Positions 1 to 5,232 are shown, counted from the stretch's first letter. The stretch is 6,582 nucleotides of DNA from RGIG6353 sp045531285 (GCA_045531285.1 JAZSDT010000057.1:1-6582); one strand, 5' to 3'. Program-made: numbers and translations. Notes: a model not told the origin generated them from the letters alone.

Positions 1-12
1 GCGAGCTTTGCC

Positions 13-34
13 AGCGGCTGCTAGCCGCTTTTTT
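13..34 (+). terminator. Rho-independent terminator of a gene left of the window
   Basis: A perfect 7-bp stem, AGCGGCT (13-19) with AGCCGCT (23-29), closes a 3-nt loop and runs into a T-tract (29-34). This is the classic intrinsic terminator form for plus-strand transcription. No plus-strand gene lies upstream inside the window, so it presumably ends one just outside it. It is convergent with the minus-strand gene ending at 44 and has no T-tract on the minus strand. Confidence 0.8.
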
Positions 35-43
35 ATATGTAAC

Positions 44-226
44 TTATGACAGTTGAGCTGCACAGTAAAGAATAAATTCCTCCACAGAGGGCTCTCTTCC
101 AAGGCTTTTGCGCAGAGCTTCCATTTCACGTGAATCCGCAAGGCTGATTGCCTCCTGCATTGCCTTTTCAACTTCCTCTACATTTACGTTGTTTTCCTTT
201 GCGATTGTTGTGATGACTTCTTTCAT
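44..226 (-). CDS. Small protein resembling part of the Spo0A C-terminal DNA-binding domain
   Basis: This encodes a 60-residue acidic protein with no signal peptide or membrane segment. The start ATG (224-226) has a strong AGGAGG site (232-237) 5 nt upstream. Residues 8-30 (IAKENNVNVEEVEKAMQEAI and on) follow the spacing of the Spo0A effector-domain segment IAKxxNTTxxRVERAIRHAI. The C-terminal part (PSVEEFILYCAAQL, about 46-59) resembles small Clostridia proteins that I recall being annotated as Spo0A-like. It has no receiver domain and is far shorter than Spo0A (about 260 residues). The arginines of the Spo0A recognition helix are replaced by acidic residues, so DNA binding is doubtful and a protein-interaction or decoy role is equally possible. 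Two perfect Spo0A boxes lie about 80 bp upstream of the start. The gene is a confident call; the family assignment is from recalled motifs and is tentative. Confidence 0.72.
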   Translation of the reverse strand: MKEVITTIAKENNVNVEEVEKAMQEAISLADSREMEALRKSLGREPSVEEFILYCAAQLS

Positions 227-232
227 TTTGTC

Positions 233-294
233 CTCCTATGTATTATAACTTTTATTTATTGTAAGTAACTTACGGTTATATTATGACATAGGAG
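233..294 (-). promoter_or_regulatory. Long-range RNA hairpin that would mask the ribosome-binding site of the 44-226 gene
   Basis: In minus-strand RNA, CUCCUAUGU (294-286) is perfectly complementary to ACAUAGGAG (241-233), which contains most of the ribosome-binding site. An inner 6-bp helix (280-275 with 249-244) and a small GTAAG/CTTAC hairpin (273-261) fit inside the loop. A transcript starting near 273 would lack the 5' arm and stay open, while read-through from the upstream regulator gene would contain it and be masked. Pairing is visible in the sequence; the function is inferred. Confidence 0.45.
280..285 (-). promoter_or_regulatory. Candidate -10 box for the 44-226 gene
   Basis: The minus strand reads CATAAT here. 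A start point near 273 would place the tandem Spo0A boxes at about -33 to -50, overlapping the -35 position, as at Spo0A-activated sigma-A promoters such as spoIIG. A perfect TATAAT also lies at 242-247, but its start point would fall inside the ribosome-binding site and it has no good -35. Which one is used cannot be decided here. Confidence 0.35.
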
Positions 295-305
295 TATTGC
301 ATAAT

Positions 306-323
306 TTGTCGAAGCTTGTCGAA
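306..323. promoter_or_regulatory. Two tandem perfect Spo0A boxes
   Basis: TTGTCGAA occurs at 306-313 and again at 316-323, a 10-bp period that places both on the same helical face. Both match the known Spo0A box (TTGTCGAA, core TGNCGAA) exactly, and tandem 10-bp spacing is the arrangement bound by Spo0A pairs at abrB. They lie just downstream of the 333-665 stop codon and upstream of the 44-226 gene, which is the likely target. Binding is inferred. Confidence 0.7.
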
Positions 324-332
324 CACAAAAAA

Positions 333-665
333 TTATTTTTCCTTTTTGGAATGTTTTATCATAACGTTGACAACTTCGTGGATTTTTGACCGATCTTCCC
401 GGGAGACAGTTTCCAGCTTTTGAGCAAGCAAAGAGTCTTTTACGACGTAACCTGTTACCAGAACGTCGTGCAGTACCATATCTGCGGATATCTCCAGAGC
501 GTTGAGTATGTTTATCAAGGTTTCCAGAGACGGAACCTTTTCTCCTCGTTCAATCATGCCGATATATGGTTGAGTCAGTTTGGTTTTTCTTGCAAGCGTC
601 TCTTGCGTTATCTTTTTTTCCGTACGGTATTTTTTAATGTTATTTCCAATAGAACTGTAATCCAT
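333..665 (-). CDS. XRE/Cro-type helix-turn-helix transcriptional repressor
   Basis: This encodes a 110-residue protein. Residues 5-62 form a five-helix HTH_3 domain: IGNNIKKYRTEKKITQETLA, then KLTQPYIGMIERGEKVPSLETL. The C-terminal 40 residues form a charged helix (KLETVSREDRSKIHEVVNVM) of the kind used for dimerisation in SinR-like regulators. I chose the ATG at 663-665 over an in-frame TTG at 669-671 because a weak GGTGG site (673-677 region) lies about 7 nt before it. The gene is divergent from the operon starting at 893, and a perfect 13-bp-arm inverted repeat sits directly upstream of its start, so autorepression and control of the divergent operon are likely. No terminator separates it from the 44-226 gene, so read-through is expected. 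The ligand or inducer is unknown. Confidence 0.88.
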   Translation of the reverse strand: MDYSSIGNNIKKYRTEKKITQETLARKTKLTQPYIGMIERGEKVPSLETLINILNALEISADMVLHDVLVTGYVVKDSLLAQKLETVSREDRSKIHEVVNVMIKHSKKEK

Positions 666-674
666 AATCAAACC

Positions 675-703
675 ACCATTAGTTATATTTTATAACTAAT
701 GGT
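675..703. promoter_or_regulatory. Perfect inverted repeat, probable operator of the XRE regulator
   Basis: ACCATTAGTTATA (675-687) and TATAACTAATGGT (691-703) are exact reverse complements around a 3-nt AT spacer. The site lies 10 bp upstream of the XRE start codon and overlaps A/T-rich -10-like sequence on the minus strand. It could act as a dimer-binding operator. In the XRE mRNA it would also form a strong hairpin next to the weak ribosome-binding site. A TTAGTTAT half site recurs at about 754-761. Confidence 0.6.
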
Positions 704-728
704 ATTATTATTTTTGGTAAAAATGTGT

Positions 729-748
729 CTGCTTATGGTTATATGCAG
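729..748. promoter_or_regulatory. Second, imperfect palindrome in the divergent control region
   Basis: CTGCTTAT (729-736) pairs with ATATGCAG (741-748) with one mismatch around a GGTT spacer. Its size resembles an operator for a dimeric regulator, but no protein can be assigned. Its place between the two divergent genes is the main support. Confidence 0.3.
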
Positions 749-806
749 TACTTTTAGTTATTTTAATATAAAATTATTTTTCAAATAGATTGATTGCAGA
801 TGAAAG

Positions 807-839
807 ATGTCATTGTATGTCATGCTATGTCAGTATAAA
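807..839 (+). promoter_or_regulatory. Three ATGTCA direct repeats at 10-bp spacing next to a -10 box
   Basis: ATGTCA begins at 807, 817 and 827, one helical turn apart. TATAAA (834-839) follows immediately and would serve as the -10 of the 893-2055 operon, with a start point near 846. No good -35 is present 17 bp upstream, as expected if an activator binding the repeats replaces it. An identical TATGTCAT is found at 816-823 and, on the minus strand, at 290-283 upstream of the 44-226 gene. The binding protein is unknown. Confidence 0.45.
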
Positions 840-845
840 ATAAAG

Positions 846-866
846 TTGTGCAACCGGTTAGCGCAA
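846..866. promoter_or_regulatory. LacI-family-like operator candidate at the operon start point
   Basis: TTGTGC (846-851) and GCGCAA (861-866) flank the 8-bp palindrome AACCGGTT (852-859). GCAACCGGTTGC-like cores are typical of LacI-family operators, and the position at the predicted transcription start suits a repressor site. One extra base (A860) breaks the symmetry and no LacI-type gene is in the window, so this is weak. Confidence 0.25.
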
Positions 867-892
867 ATAAATTTTATTTGGAGGTAAAAACA

Positions 893-1216
893 ATGATTGA
901 CATCAGAAGGGGAGCGACCCCGACGTTTGAATTTGAGACCGAAACGGACCTGTCTGTATTCAGCGAAATTTATATCGTTATAAAGCAAGAGGTTGGTAAC
1001 GGTTACGTTAGTGTGGAAAAAACACTTACAAAGGATTGCAAAAAGCTTGATGAAAAGCATTTTTCCGTTAAGCTGTCCCAGGAAGAGACACTTGCTTTTG
1101 AGGACGGCAAAAAGACAGAGCTTCAGCTTAAGGGGAAGACTCACGAAGGAGACGTAATGACTACCGACATTTTCAATTTGAACGTGAAGCGTGTACTTAA
1201 AGAGGAGGTGATATGA
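893..1216 (+). CDS. Phage tail/baseplate-like accessory protein
   Basis: This encodes a 107-residue protein. The ATG at 893-895 is preceded by GGAGG (880-884 region) at good spacing; an upstream in-frame ATG at 848 lacks a ribosome site. The sequence starts with MIDIRRGATPTFEFETETDL, has a central LSQEETLAFEDGKKTELQLK and ends VLKEEVI. This pattern (a GxTPTFxF start, QEETLxF, and a final LKxxVI) matches small beta-rich proteins I recall from tail-tip regions of Clostridia prophages, upstream of baseplate or receptor-binding genes. There is no signal peptide or membrane segment. It overlaps the next gene by one base and is presumably co-translated with it. No capsid, terminase, tape-measure, holin or lysin gene is nearby, which is odd for a phage gene. 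The family call is from recalled motifs. Confidence 0.75.
   Translation: MIDIRRGATPTFEFETETDLSVFSEIYIVIKQEVGNGYVSVEKTLTKDCKKLDEKHFSVKLSQEETLAFEDGKKTELQLKGKTHEGDVMTTDIFNLNVKRVLKEEVI
1203..1212 (+). promoter_or_regulatory. Perfect ribosome-binding site that decides the start of the LRR gene
   Basis: AGGAGGTGAT (1203-1212) is fully complementary to the 16S rRNA 3' end. ATG codons follow at 1213 and 1216. The core GGAGG ends at 1208, leaving 4 nt to the first ATG and 7 nt to the second, so 1216 is preferred. Either start overlaps the upstream TGA stop (1214-1216), indicating translational coupling. Confidence 0.75.
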
Positions 1217-2055
1217 TGAAGCTGAACGTTGACTTTCACTCATCGGGCAGTCAGTTTAAAGCGGATTTTGGAACTGTAACCCAGCTTGCCCAAGACCAGA
1301 AGGAAGCGTACGAAAGAAGCATTGACGACCTGAGCAAAAAAGTTTCACAGCTGGAGGAAGAGAACAGAAATCTTTATTTAAAGGGTGTTGAGGACGGTAA
1401 GAAGGAAGAATATGACGTATTCTGGGACAATTACCAGGAGAACGGAAAGCGTGAGCTTTATACCAGAGGCTTTGCCGGCTCGGGCTGGAACGACCACAAT
1501 TTCAAGCCCAAGTACGGACTTGTTCCAACCGATGCAATCAGTATGTTCACTCTCAGCGCCATAACAGATTTGAATGAATTGCTTCAAAAAAGCGGTTCGT
1601 ATATTAATTTGTCAAAAGCCAATGCGACAGACTATATGTTTTATCTTTCTTCTGTTACCGAGGTGCCGTTTTTGGACATATCCAATGCGACCAGCGTTTC
1701 ATATATGTTCAATAAGGCAAGGAAGCTCCACACCATAAACGGTCTGAAGCTTGCCAGAACCCAGGAGCTTGGTAAGGAGTTTTTTGAAGGCTGTACGTCC
1801 TTGAAGTATATAAAGTTTTATGACTTTGTGGGAAGTAATCTTAACCTCAAGGACTGCCCTCTTGAATATGAGAGCATATACAATCTTGTGTTTCAGCTGG
1901 ACACGGCAACAACCGAGGAAAAGACAGTTACTTTTTCAAAGGCGGCTGTGGATCGTGCGTTTGAAACTTCCCACGGTGCCAATGACGGCTCAGACTCAGA
2001 GGATTGGCTGTTTTTGATGAAGTGCAGACCTACCTGGGCGTTCGAGGTAGTATAA
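1216..2055 (+). CDS. Coiled-coil plus leucine-rich-repeat phage-type receptor-binding or surface protein
   Basis: This encodes a 279-residue protein with no signal peptide. Residues 1-20 (MKLNVDFHSSGSQFKADFG) look like an assembly segment. Residues about 25-65 form a coiled coil (ERSIDDLSKKVSQLEEENRN). Residues 65-100 contain YDVFWDNYQENGKRELYTRG and FAGSGWND, a block I associate with Firmicutes phage structural proteins. Residues about 105-215 are irregular leucine-rich repeats of the BspA type (LDISNATSVSYMFNKARKL, FFEGCTSLKYIKF). The C-terminus has TVTFSKAAVDRAFETSHGA and ends in a Trp-rich tail. The likely role is target recognition, a tail-fibre-like adhesin working with the upstream protein. 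With no secretion signal it would need a phage-like particle or lysis to reach a target. An alternative is a remnant of a lost prophage, but both frames are intact. Confidence 0.75.
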   Translation: MKLNVDFHSSGSQFKADFGTVTQLAQDQKEAYERSIDDLSKKVSQLEEENRNLYLKGVEDGKKEEYDVFWDNYQENGKRELYTRGFAGSGWNDHNFKPKYGLVPTDAISMFTLSAITDLNELLQKSGSYINLSKANATDYMFYLSSVTEVPFLDISNATSVSYMFNKARKLHTINGLKLARTQELGKEFFEGCTSLKYIKFYDFVGSNLNLKDCPLEYESIYNLVFQLDTATTEEKTVTFSKAAVDRAFETSHGANDGSDSEDWLFLMKCRPTWAFEVV

Positions 2056-2091
2056 GCGTCGCAATACAGCCATAGCAAAACGGCAAAAGAA

Positions 2092-2119
2092 TCCCCACTC
2101 TACGTTTGTAGAGTGGGGA
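2092..2119 (-). terminator. Strong terminator hairpin between convergent genes
   Basis: TCCCCACTCTAC (2092-2103) pairs perfectly with GTAGAGTGGGGA (2108-2119) around a GTTT loop, a 12-bp stem. On the minus strand it is followed by TTCTTTT, a good tail for ending the ymdB transcript. On the plus strand the tail is weaker (ACTGTTATTCT), so it may only partly stop the operon ending at 2055. Confidence 0.8.
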
Positions 2120-2139
2120 ACTGTTATTCTGTATTTAGA

Positions 2140-2170
2140 ATAGGCGAGCATTGACAACAGTGACTCACTG
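2140..2170. repeat. 31-bp direct repeat, copy A
   Basis: This unit recurs at 2241-2271 with two mismatches and a 101-bp period. It starts ATAGGCGAGCATTG and ends with the 13-bp palindrome CAGTGACTCACTG (2158-2170), directly followed by seven Ts (2172-2178). The hairpin plus T-run could act as a back-up terminator for the plus-strand operon. Confidence 0.75.
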
Positions 2171-2240
2171 CTTTTTTTGAATTACAAGAGTAATAAGAAC
2201 CTCGCCGTTATAGCTTGCTTGGACGAGAGCAAAGATAAGG

Positions 2241-2271
2241 ATAGGCGAGCATTGTCAACAGTGATTCACTG
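2241..2271. repeat. 31-bp direct repeat, copy B, overlapping the ymdB stop codon
   Basis: This matches 2140-2170 except for T for A and T for C at two positions, and keeps the 13-bp palindrome as CAGTGATTCACTG. It contains the ymdB stop codon (2266-2268). Between the copies (2171-2240) I see no gene, only T-rich and unassigned sequence. The pair could mark a local duplication or an insertion junction. Confidence 0.75.
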
Positions 2272-3048
2272 TATGTTTATCAATTTCACGTTGGTGCAAC
2301 GGAAGGTATCGGTATCAAGGGTGAACAGCGCACCCGAAACCGTAACGTCTCCCTTTGCCGTGTTGTGATATTGAGGAATTTTCGTGTAGAATTTTTTTAT
2401 CATCAGCTCAGGCTCAATTCCTAAAACCGAATCGTAAACGCCTGTCATACCCACGTCGGTAACGTACCCCGTACCGTTTTTGAATATTCTGGCATCGTTT
2501 GTCTGAATGTGAGTATGTGTGCCGAAGATAACGTTTATCCTGCCGTCAAAGGCAAGACCGAAGGCAATCTTTTCGCTTGTTGCTTCTGCGTGCAGGTCAA
2601 CGGCACAAAAATCATAATTGCCCTTTTCTCTTTCAAGGATAGCCTCAGCTTTAAGGAAGGGCGATTCAAGACTCTCCATAAACACCGTTCCTTGCAGTGA
2701 TATAACCAGCATTTTATAGCCCGACACGTCAAAGATTCCGTATCCTCTGCCCGGACATTCCCACGGATAATTGGCAGGTCTGAGAACCGAAACGGAGTTT
2801 TCGATATAGTCGTGGAACTGCTTTATCTGCCAGACGTGGTTTCCCGTAGTTATAACGTCGGCACCTCCTGCAAAGATGGTTTCGGCACTGTTTTTGTCAA
2901 TACCGCCCTTTGCCCCCGAATTTTCACCGTTAACAATAACAGCATCGGCACCAAGCTCTTTTCTCAAGTCCCAGAGAGTGCTCCTTATTTTCGCTGTACC
3001 GCTTTCTCCAACTACGTCGCCGATGGCTAAAATTCTGATTTCGGACAT
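2266..3048 (-). CDS. ymdB: YmdB-family metallophosphoesterase (phosphodiesterase)
   Basis: This encodes a 260-residue protein, normal length for the YmdB family (TIGR00282). The family folds as a calcineurin-like phosphoesterase with a two-metal centre; the Bacillus subtilis protein hydrolyses cyclic nucleotides and affects biofilm and motility choice. All expected metal-site motifs are visible: GDVVG with Asp11, NGEN with Glu42 and Asn43, GNHVW with Asn70 and His71, DLHAEATSEK with His153, and GTHTHIQT with His178 and His180. Nothing suggests inactivation. The ATG (3046-3048) follows AGGAGA (about 3052-3057). It lies downstream of rny in the same direction, the order seen in B. subtilis. A candidate promoter lies in the gap, so it may be transcribed both with rny and alone. 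The usual next gene, spoVS, is absent; accessory DNA follows instead. Confidence 0.95.
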   Translation of the reverse strand: MSEIRILAIGDVVGESGTAKIRSTLWDLRKELGADAVIVNGENSGAKGGIDKNSAETIFAGGADVITTGNHVWQIKQFHDYIENSVSVLRPANYPWECPGRGYGIFDVSGYKMLVISLQGTVFMESLESPFLKAEAILEREKGNYDFCAVDLHAEATSEKIAFGLAFDGRINVIFGTHTHIQTNDARIFKNGTGYVTDVGMTGVYDSVLGIEPELMIKKFYTKIPQYHNTAKGDVTVSGALFTLDTDTFRCTNVKLINIQ

Positions 3049-3065
3049 AACTTCTCCTGTTTTTT

Positions 3066-3093
3066 AATGCCAAGGGGTTGCCCCCTTGGCATT
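3066..3093 (-). promoter_or_regulatory. Stable GNRA-capped hairpin in the ymdB leader
   Basis: AATGCCAAGGGG and CCCCTTGGCATT form a perfect 12-bp stem; on the minus strand the loop is GCAA, a stabilising GNRA tetraloop. It ends 17 nt before the ymdB ATG. On the minus strand it is followed by A residues, so it is a poor terminator for rny; on the plus strand it is followed by ATTATTTT. It may be an rny-ymdB processing or stability element, or a weak plus-strand terminator. Confidence 0.55.
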
Positions 3094-3123
3094 ATTTTCC
3101 GAACTTAATAGTTCACAATAGTT

Positions 3124-3152
3124 TATATATCTCAATAAATAATTATTCTCAA
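3124..3152 (-). promoter_or_regulatory. Candidate sigma-A promoter for ymdB
   Basis: The minus strand reads TTGAGA (3152-3147), 17 bp, then TATATA (3129-3124). Start would be near 3117, giving a leader of about 70 nt that contains the GNRA hairpin. The region is AT-rich, so chance matches are likely. Confidence 0.4.
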
Positions 3153-3180
3153 ATTAGATTTATGTAAATATATTAAACGC

Positions 3181-4725
3181 TTACTTTGCGTATTCAACAG
3201 TTCGGCTTTCCCTGATAACATTTACCTTGATCTGACCGGGATATTCAAGCTCGTTTTCGATTCTCTTGACTATCTCGCGTGCAATAAGTATCATGTTTTC
3301 GTCGTTTACGACCTCGGGTTTCACCATAAGTCTCAGCTCACGGCCTGCCTGAATGGCAAACGATTTTTCAACACCGTCAAAGCTTGTTGCGATTTCTTCA
3401 AGCTTTTCAAGTCTCTTAATGTAGCTTTCGAGATTTTCACGTCTTGCTCCGGGACGTGCCGCAGAAATAGCATCGGCAGCCTGAACAAGCACTGCAACGA
3501 TGGTCTGAGCCTCAACGTCTCCATGGTGAGCTTCAATTGCGTGGATAACCTCTTTGTTTTCTCTGTATTTCTTGGCAAGGTCAACACCGATTTGTACGTG
3601 TGAACCTTCAACTTCATGGTTGAGTGCCTTGCCTATGTCATGCAATAAACCTGCACGGCGTGCTAAAGTAGGATCAAGTCCAAGCTCGGATGCCATCATG
3701 CCTGCAATGTGAGATACCTCAATTGAGTGCATAAGTACGTTTTGTCCGTAGCTTGTTCTGTATTTGAGTCTTCCAAGAAGTCTGACAAGCTCACCGTTAA
3801 TACCGTGAACACCTGTCTCCAGCAGAGCACTTTCGCCCTCCTGCTTGATTATCTGTTCAACTTCCTTCTTACTCTTTTCTACGATTTCTTCAATTCTTGC
3901 CGGATGGATACGGCCGTCCGAAATAAGCTTTTCAATGGATAGACGGGCAATTTCTCTTCTCATGGGGTCAAAGCTTGACATTGTGATAGCCTCCGGCGTA
4001 TCGTCAATGATAAGGTCAACTCCCGTAAGTGTTTCGATAGTTCTGATGTTTCGTCCTTCACGTCCGATGATCCTACCCTTCATATCGTCGTTGGGAAGGG
4101 GAACAACGGACACTGCAACCTCAGAAACCTGATTCGAAGCACAGCGCTGAATAGCAAGTGAAACAATGTTCTTTGCCTTTTCGTCTGCCTCGTCCTTGAG
4201 ATTCTGTTCAATGTCAGCAAGTCTGAGTGCCGCCTCATGCTTAGCTTCAGACTCAATCTTTTCAACAAGATAAGCCTTAGCCTCCTCGCTGGTGAGTCCT
4301 GCGTATTCTTCAAGCACGTGGAGCTGTTTTTCCTTGATAGCCTCAATTTCTTCCTTGAGTTCCTGATTTTCCTTGATACTCTTGTTAAGAGCTTCTTCCT
4401 TCTTTTCAAGGTTTTCCATCTTCTTATCAAGATTTTCTTCCTTTTGGATAGCTCTCTTTTCAAGCTTGAATACTTCATTGCGGCGTTCCTTGACCTCGCG
4501 GTCTGCTTCAGCCTTGTTGCGAAGTATTTCTTCCTTTGATTCTACAAGAGCTTCTTTTTTCAGTCTCTCGGCTTCCTTGCGTGCATCATCAACAATCTTT
4601 ACAGCCTCTTCCTCTGCCGAACCTATCTTAGCTTCAGCTATCTTCTTGCGGTAGAGAAATCCCAGTGCCGCGCCGACAACCAGTGTTGCAATTGCTACAA
4701 GAACAGTAATCAAAATGTCTCCCAT
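3181..4725 (-). CDS. rny: Ribonuclease Y
   Basis: This encodes the 514-residue membrane-anchored endoribonuclease that starts mRNA decay in Bacillota, usual length for the family. The order is classic: transmembrane helix at about 4-25, long charged coiled coil at about 30-195, KH RNA-binding domain at about 205-270 with the GxxG loop GRIIGREGRN (217-226), and HD domain at about 330-425. HD metal residues are visible: His333, His362 and Asp363 in LLHDIGKA, His400-His401 and Asp418, followed by ISAARPGARRE. The start at 4723-4725 (MGDILITVL) follows AAGGAGGTG (about 4733-4741); an in-frame ATG 51 bases upstream would add 17 residues before the membrane helix without a ribosome site. ymdB follows on the same strand. 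No recA or cinA is seen upstream; the tRNA operon is divergent instead. Confidence 0.97.
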   Translation of the reverse strand: MGDILITVLVAIATLVVGAALGFLYRKKIAEAKIGSAEEEAVKIVDDARKEAERLKKEALVESKEEILRNKAEADREVKERRNEVFKLEKRAIQKEENLDKKMENLEKKEEALNKSIKENQELKEEIEAIKEKQLHVLEEYAGLTSEEAKAYLVEKIESEAKHEAALRLADIEQNLKDEADEKAKNIVSLAIQRCASNQVSEVAVSVVPLPNDDMKGRIIGREGRNIRTIETLTGVDLIIDDTPEAITMSSFDPMRREIARLSIEKLISDGRIHPARIEEIVEKSKKEVEQIIKQEGESALLETGVHGINGELVRLLGRLKYRTSYGQNVLMHSIEVSHIAGMMASELGLDPTLARRAGLLHDIGKALNHEVEGSHVQIGVDLAKKYRENKEVIHAIEAHHGDVEAQTIVAVLVQAADAISAARPGARRENLESYIKRLEKLEEIATSFDGVEKSFAIQAGRELRLMVKPEVVNDENMILIAREIVKRIENELEYPGQIKVNVIRESRTVEYAK

Positions 4726-4798
4726 TTTCAAAGCACCTCCTTTATATAAATTTCTATCACATATGCGGACAAACACTCATCCACACTATGACGATTAT

Positions 4799-4827
4799 AT
4801 TTTACTACATTTTTATTATAAAGTCAA
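4799..4827 (-). promoter_or_regulatory. Sigma-A promoter of rny
   Basis: The minus strand reads TTGACT (4827-4822), 17 bp, then TAAAAT (4804-4799). Start would be near 4792, giving a 65-70 nt leader before the rny ATG. TATAAT also lies just downstream but with 22-bp spacing. Confidence 0.6.
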
Positions 4828-4899
4828 TAAAATCTTGAAGGTTTTTCAAGCCATATTTGAAAAAAATAAATAAAGTTTAGAAAATTTCTCGATAAGGTG

Positions 4900-4928
4900 T
4901 TGACAAATCGATAAATTAGTGCTATTAT
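4900..4928 (+). promoter_or_regulatory. Strong promoter of the tRNA operon
   Basis: Perfect TTGACA (4900-4905), 17-bp spacer and TATTAT (4923-4928). The expected start near 4935 leaves about 15 nt before tRNA-Gly. It is divergent from rny, with about 70 bp between the two promoters. Confidence 0.85.
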
Positions 4929-4949
4929 ATTCAAGCACGAAAGTGATAT

Positions 4950-5023
<74 letters not shown>

Positions 5024-5036
5024 TTTTTTTGTGTAT

Positions 5037-5113
5037 GCGCTTGTAGCTCAGTTGGATAGAGCAACCGCCTTCTAAGCGGTAGGTCGGGAGTTCGAGCCTC
5101 TCCAAGCGCGCCA
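5037..5113 (+). tRNA. tRNA-Arg (UCU)
   Basis: Acceptor GCGCTTG (5037-5043) pairs with CAAGCGC (5103-5109), followed by G and an encoded CCA (5111-5113). The loop CTTCTAA between ACCGC and GCGGT gives anticodon TCT. It is 13 nt after tRNA-Gly. The T stem has one G-U pair. Confidence 0.97.
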
Positions 5114-5120
5114 AAAATTC

Positions 5121-5198
5121 GGTGGATATAGCTCAGTTGGCTAGAGCGCCAGGTTGTGGCCCTGGAGGTCGTGGGTTCGAGCCCCATTATTCACCCCA
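5121..5198 (+). tRNA. tRNA-His (GUG)
   Basis: Loop TTGTGGC between CCAGG and CCTGG gives anticodon GTG. The extra 5' G (5121), opposite discriminator C5195, is the tRNA-His identity mark. Acceptor GTGGATA pairs with TATTCAC (5188-5194, one G-U), and CCA is encoded at 5196-5198. It lies 7 nt after tRNA-Arg. Its 3' end is partly duplicated downstream. Confidence 0.97.
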
Positions 5199-5224
5199 TA
5201 ACAAAAAACAGCACCAAAGGGTGC
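5177..5224 (+). repeat. Original copy of the tRNA-His 3'-end direct repeat
   Basis: This block runs from the tRNA-His T loop through its CCA and into the first part of the terminator. It recurs at 5368-5416; the first 26 bases (5177-5202) are identical, followed by one inserted G and one C-to-T change. A repeat covering a tRNA 3' end is the usual signature of an integrase attachment site, though no integrase is present. Confidence 0.8.
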
Positions 5225-5232
5225 TGTTTTTT
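5203..5232 (+). terminator. Terminator of the tRNA operon
   Basis: AAAAAACAGCACC (5203-5215) pairs with GGTGCTGTTTTTT (5220-5232) around an AAAG loop, with a six-T tail within the stem. It starts 5 nt after tRNA-His and is symmetric enough to act in both directions. Confidence 0.92.

Noticed and set aside
807..832. CRISPR-like or plasmid iteron array
   Set aside because: Only three 6-bp units with 4-bp gaps, no spacers and no replication or Cas gene; promoter control is simpler.
830..1243. Minus-strand 137-residue ORF opposite the tail-like gene
   Set aside because: It is antisense to a better-supported gene with a strong ribosome site and coupling; it reads as an unstructured, Phe/Leu-rich shadow.
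2171..2240. A small RNA gene between the 31-bp repeats
   Set aside because: Only weak short pairings are visible and no promoter is evident.
3333..4654. Several ORFs on both strands inside rny
   Set aside because: They are out-of-frame shadows of the clearly recognised RNase Y gene, with biased low-complexity composition.
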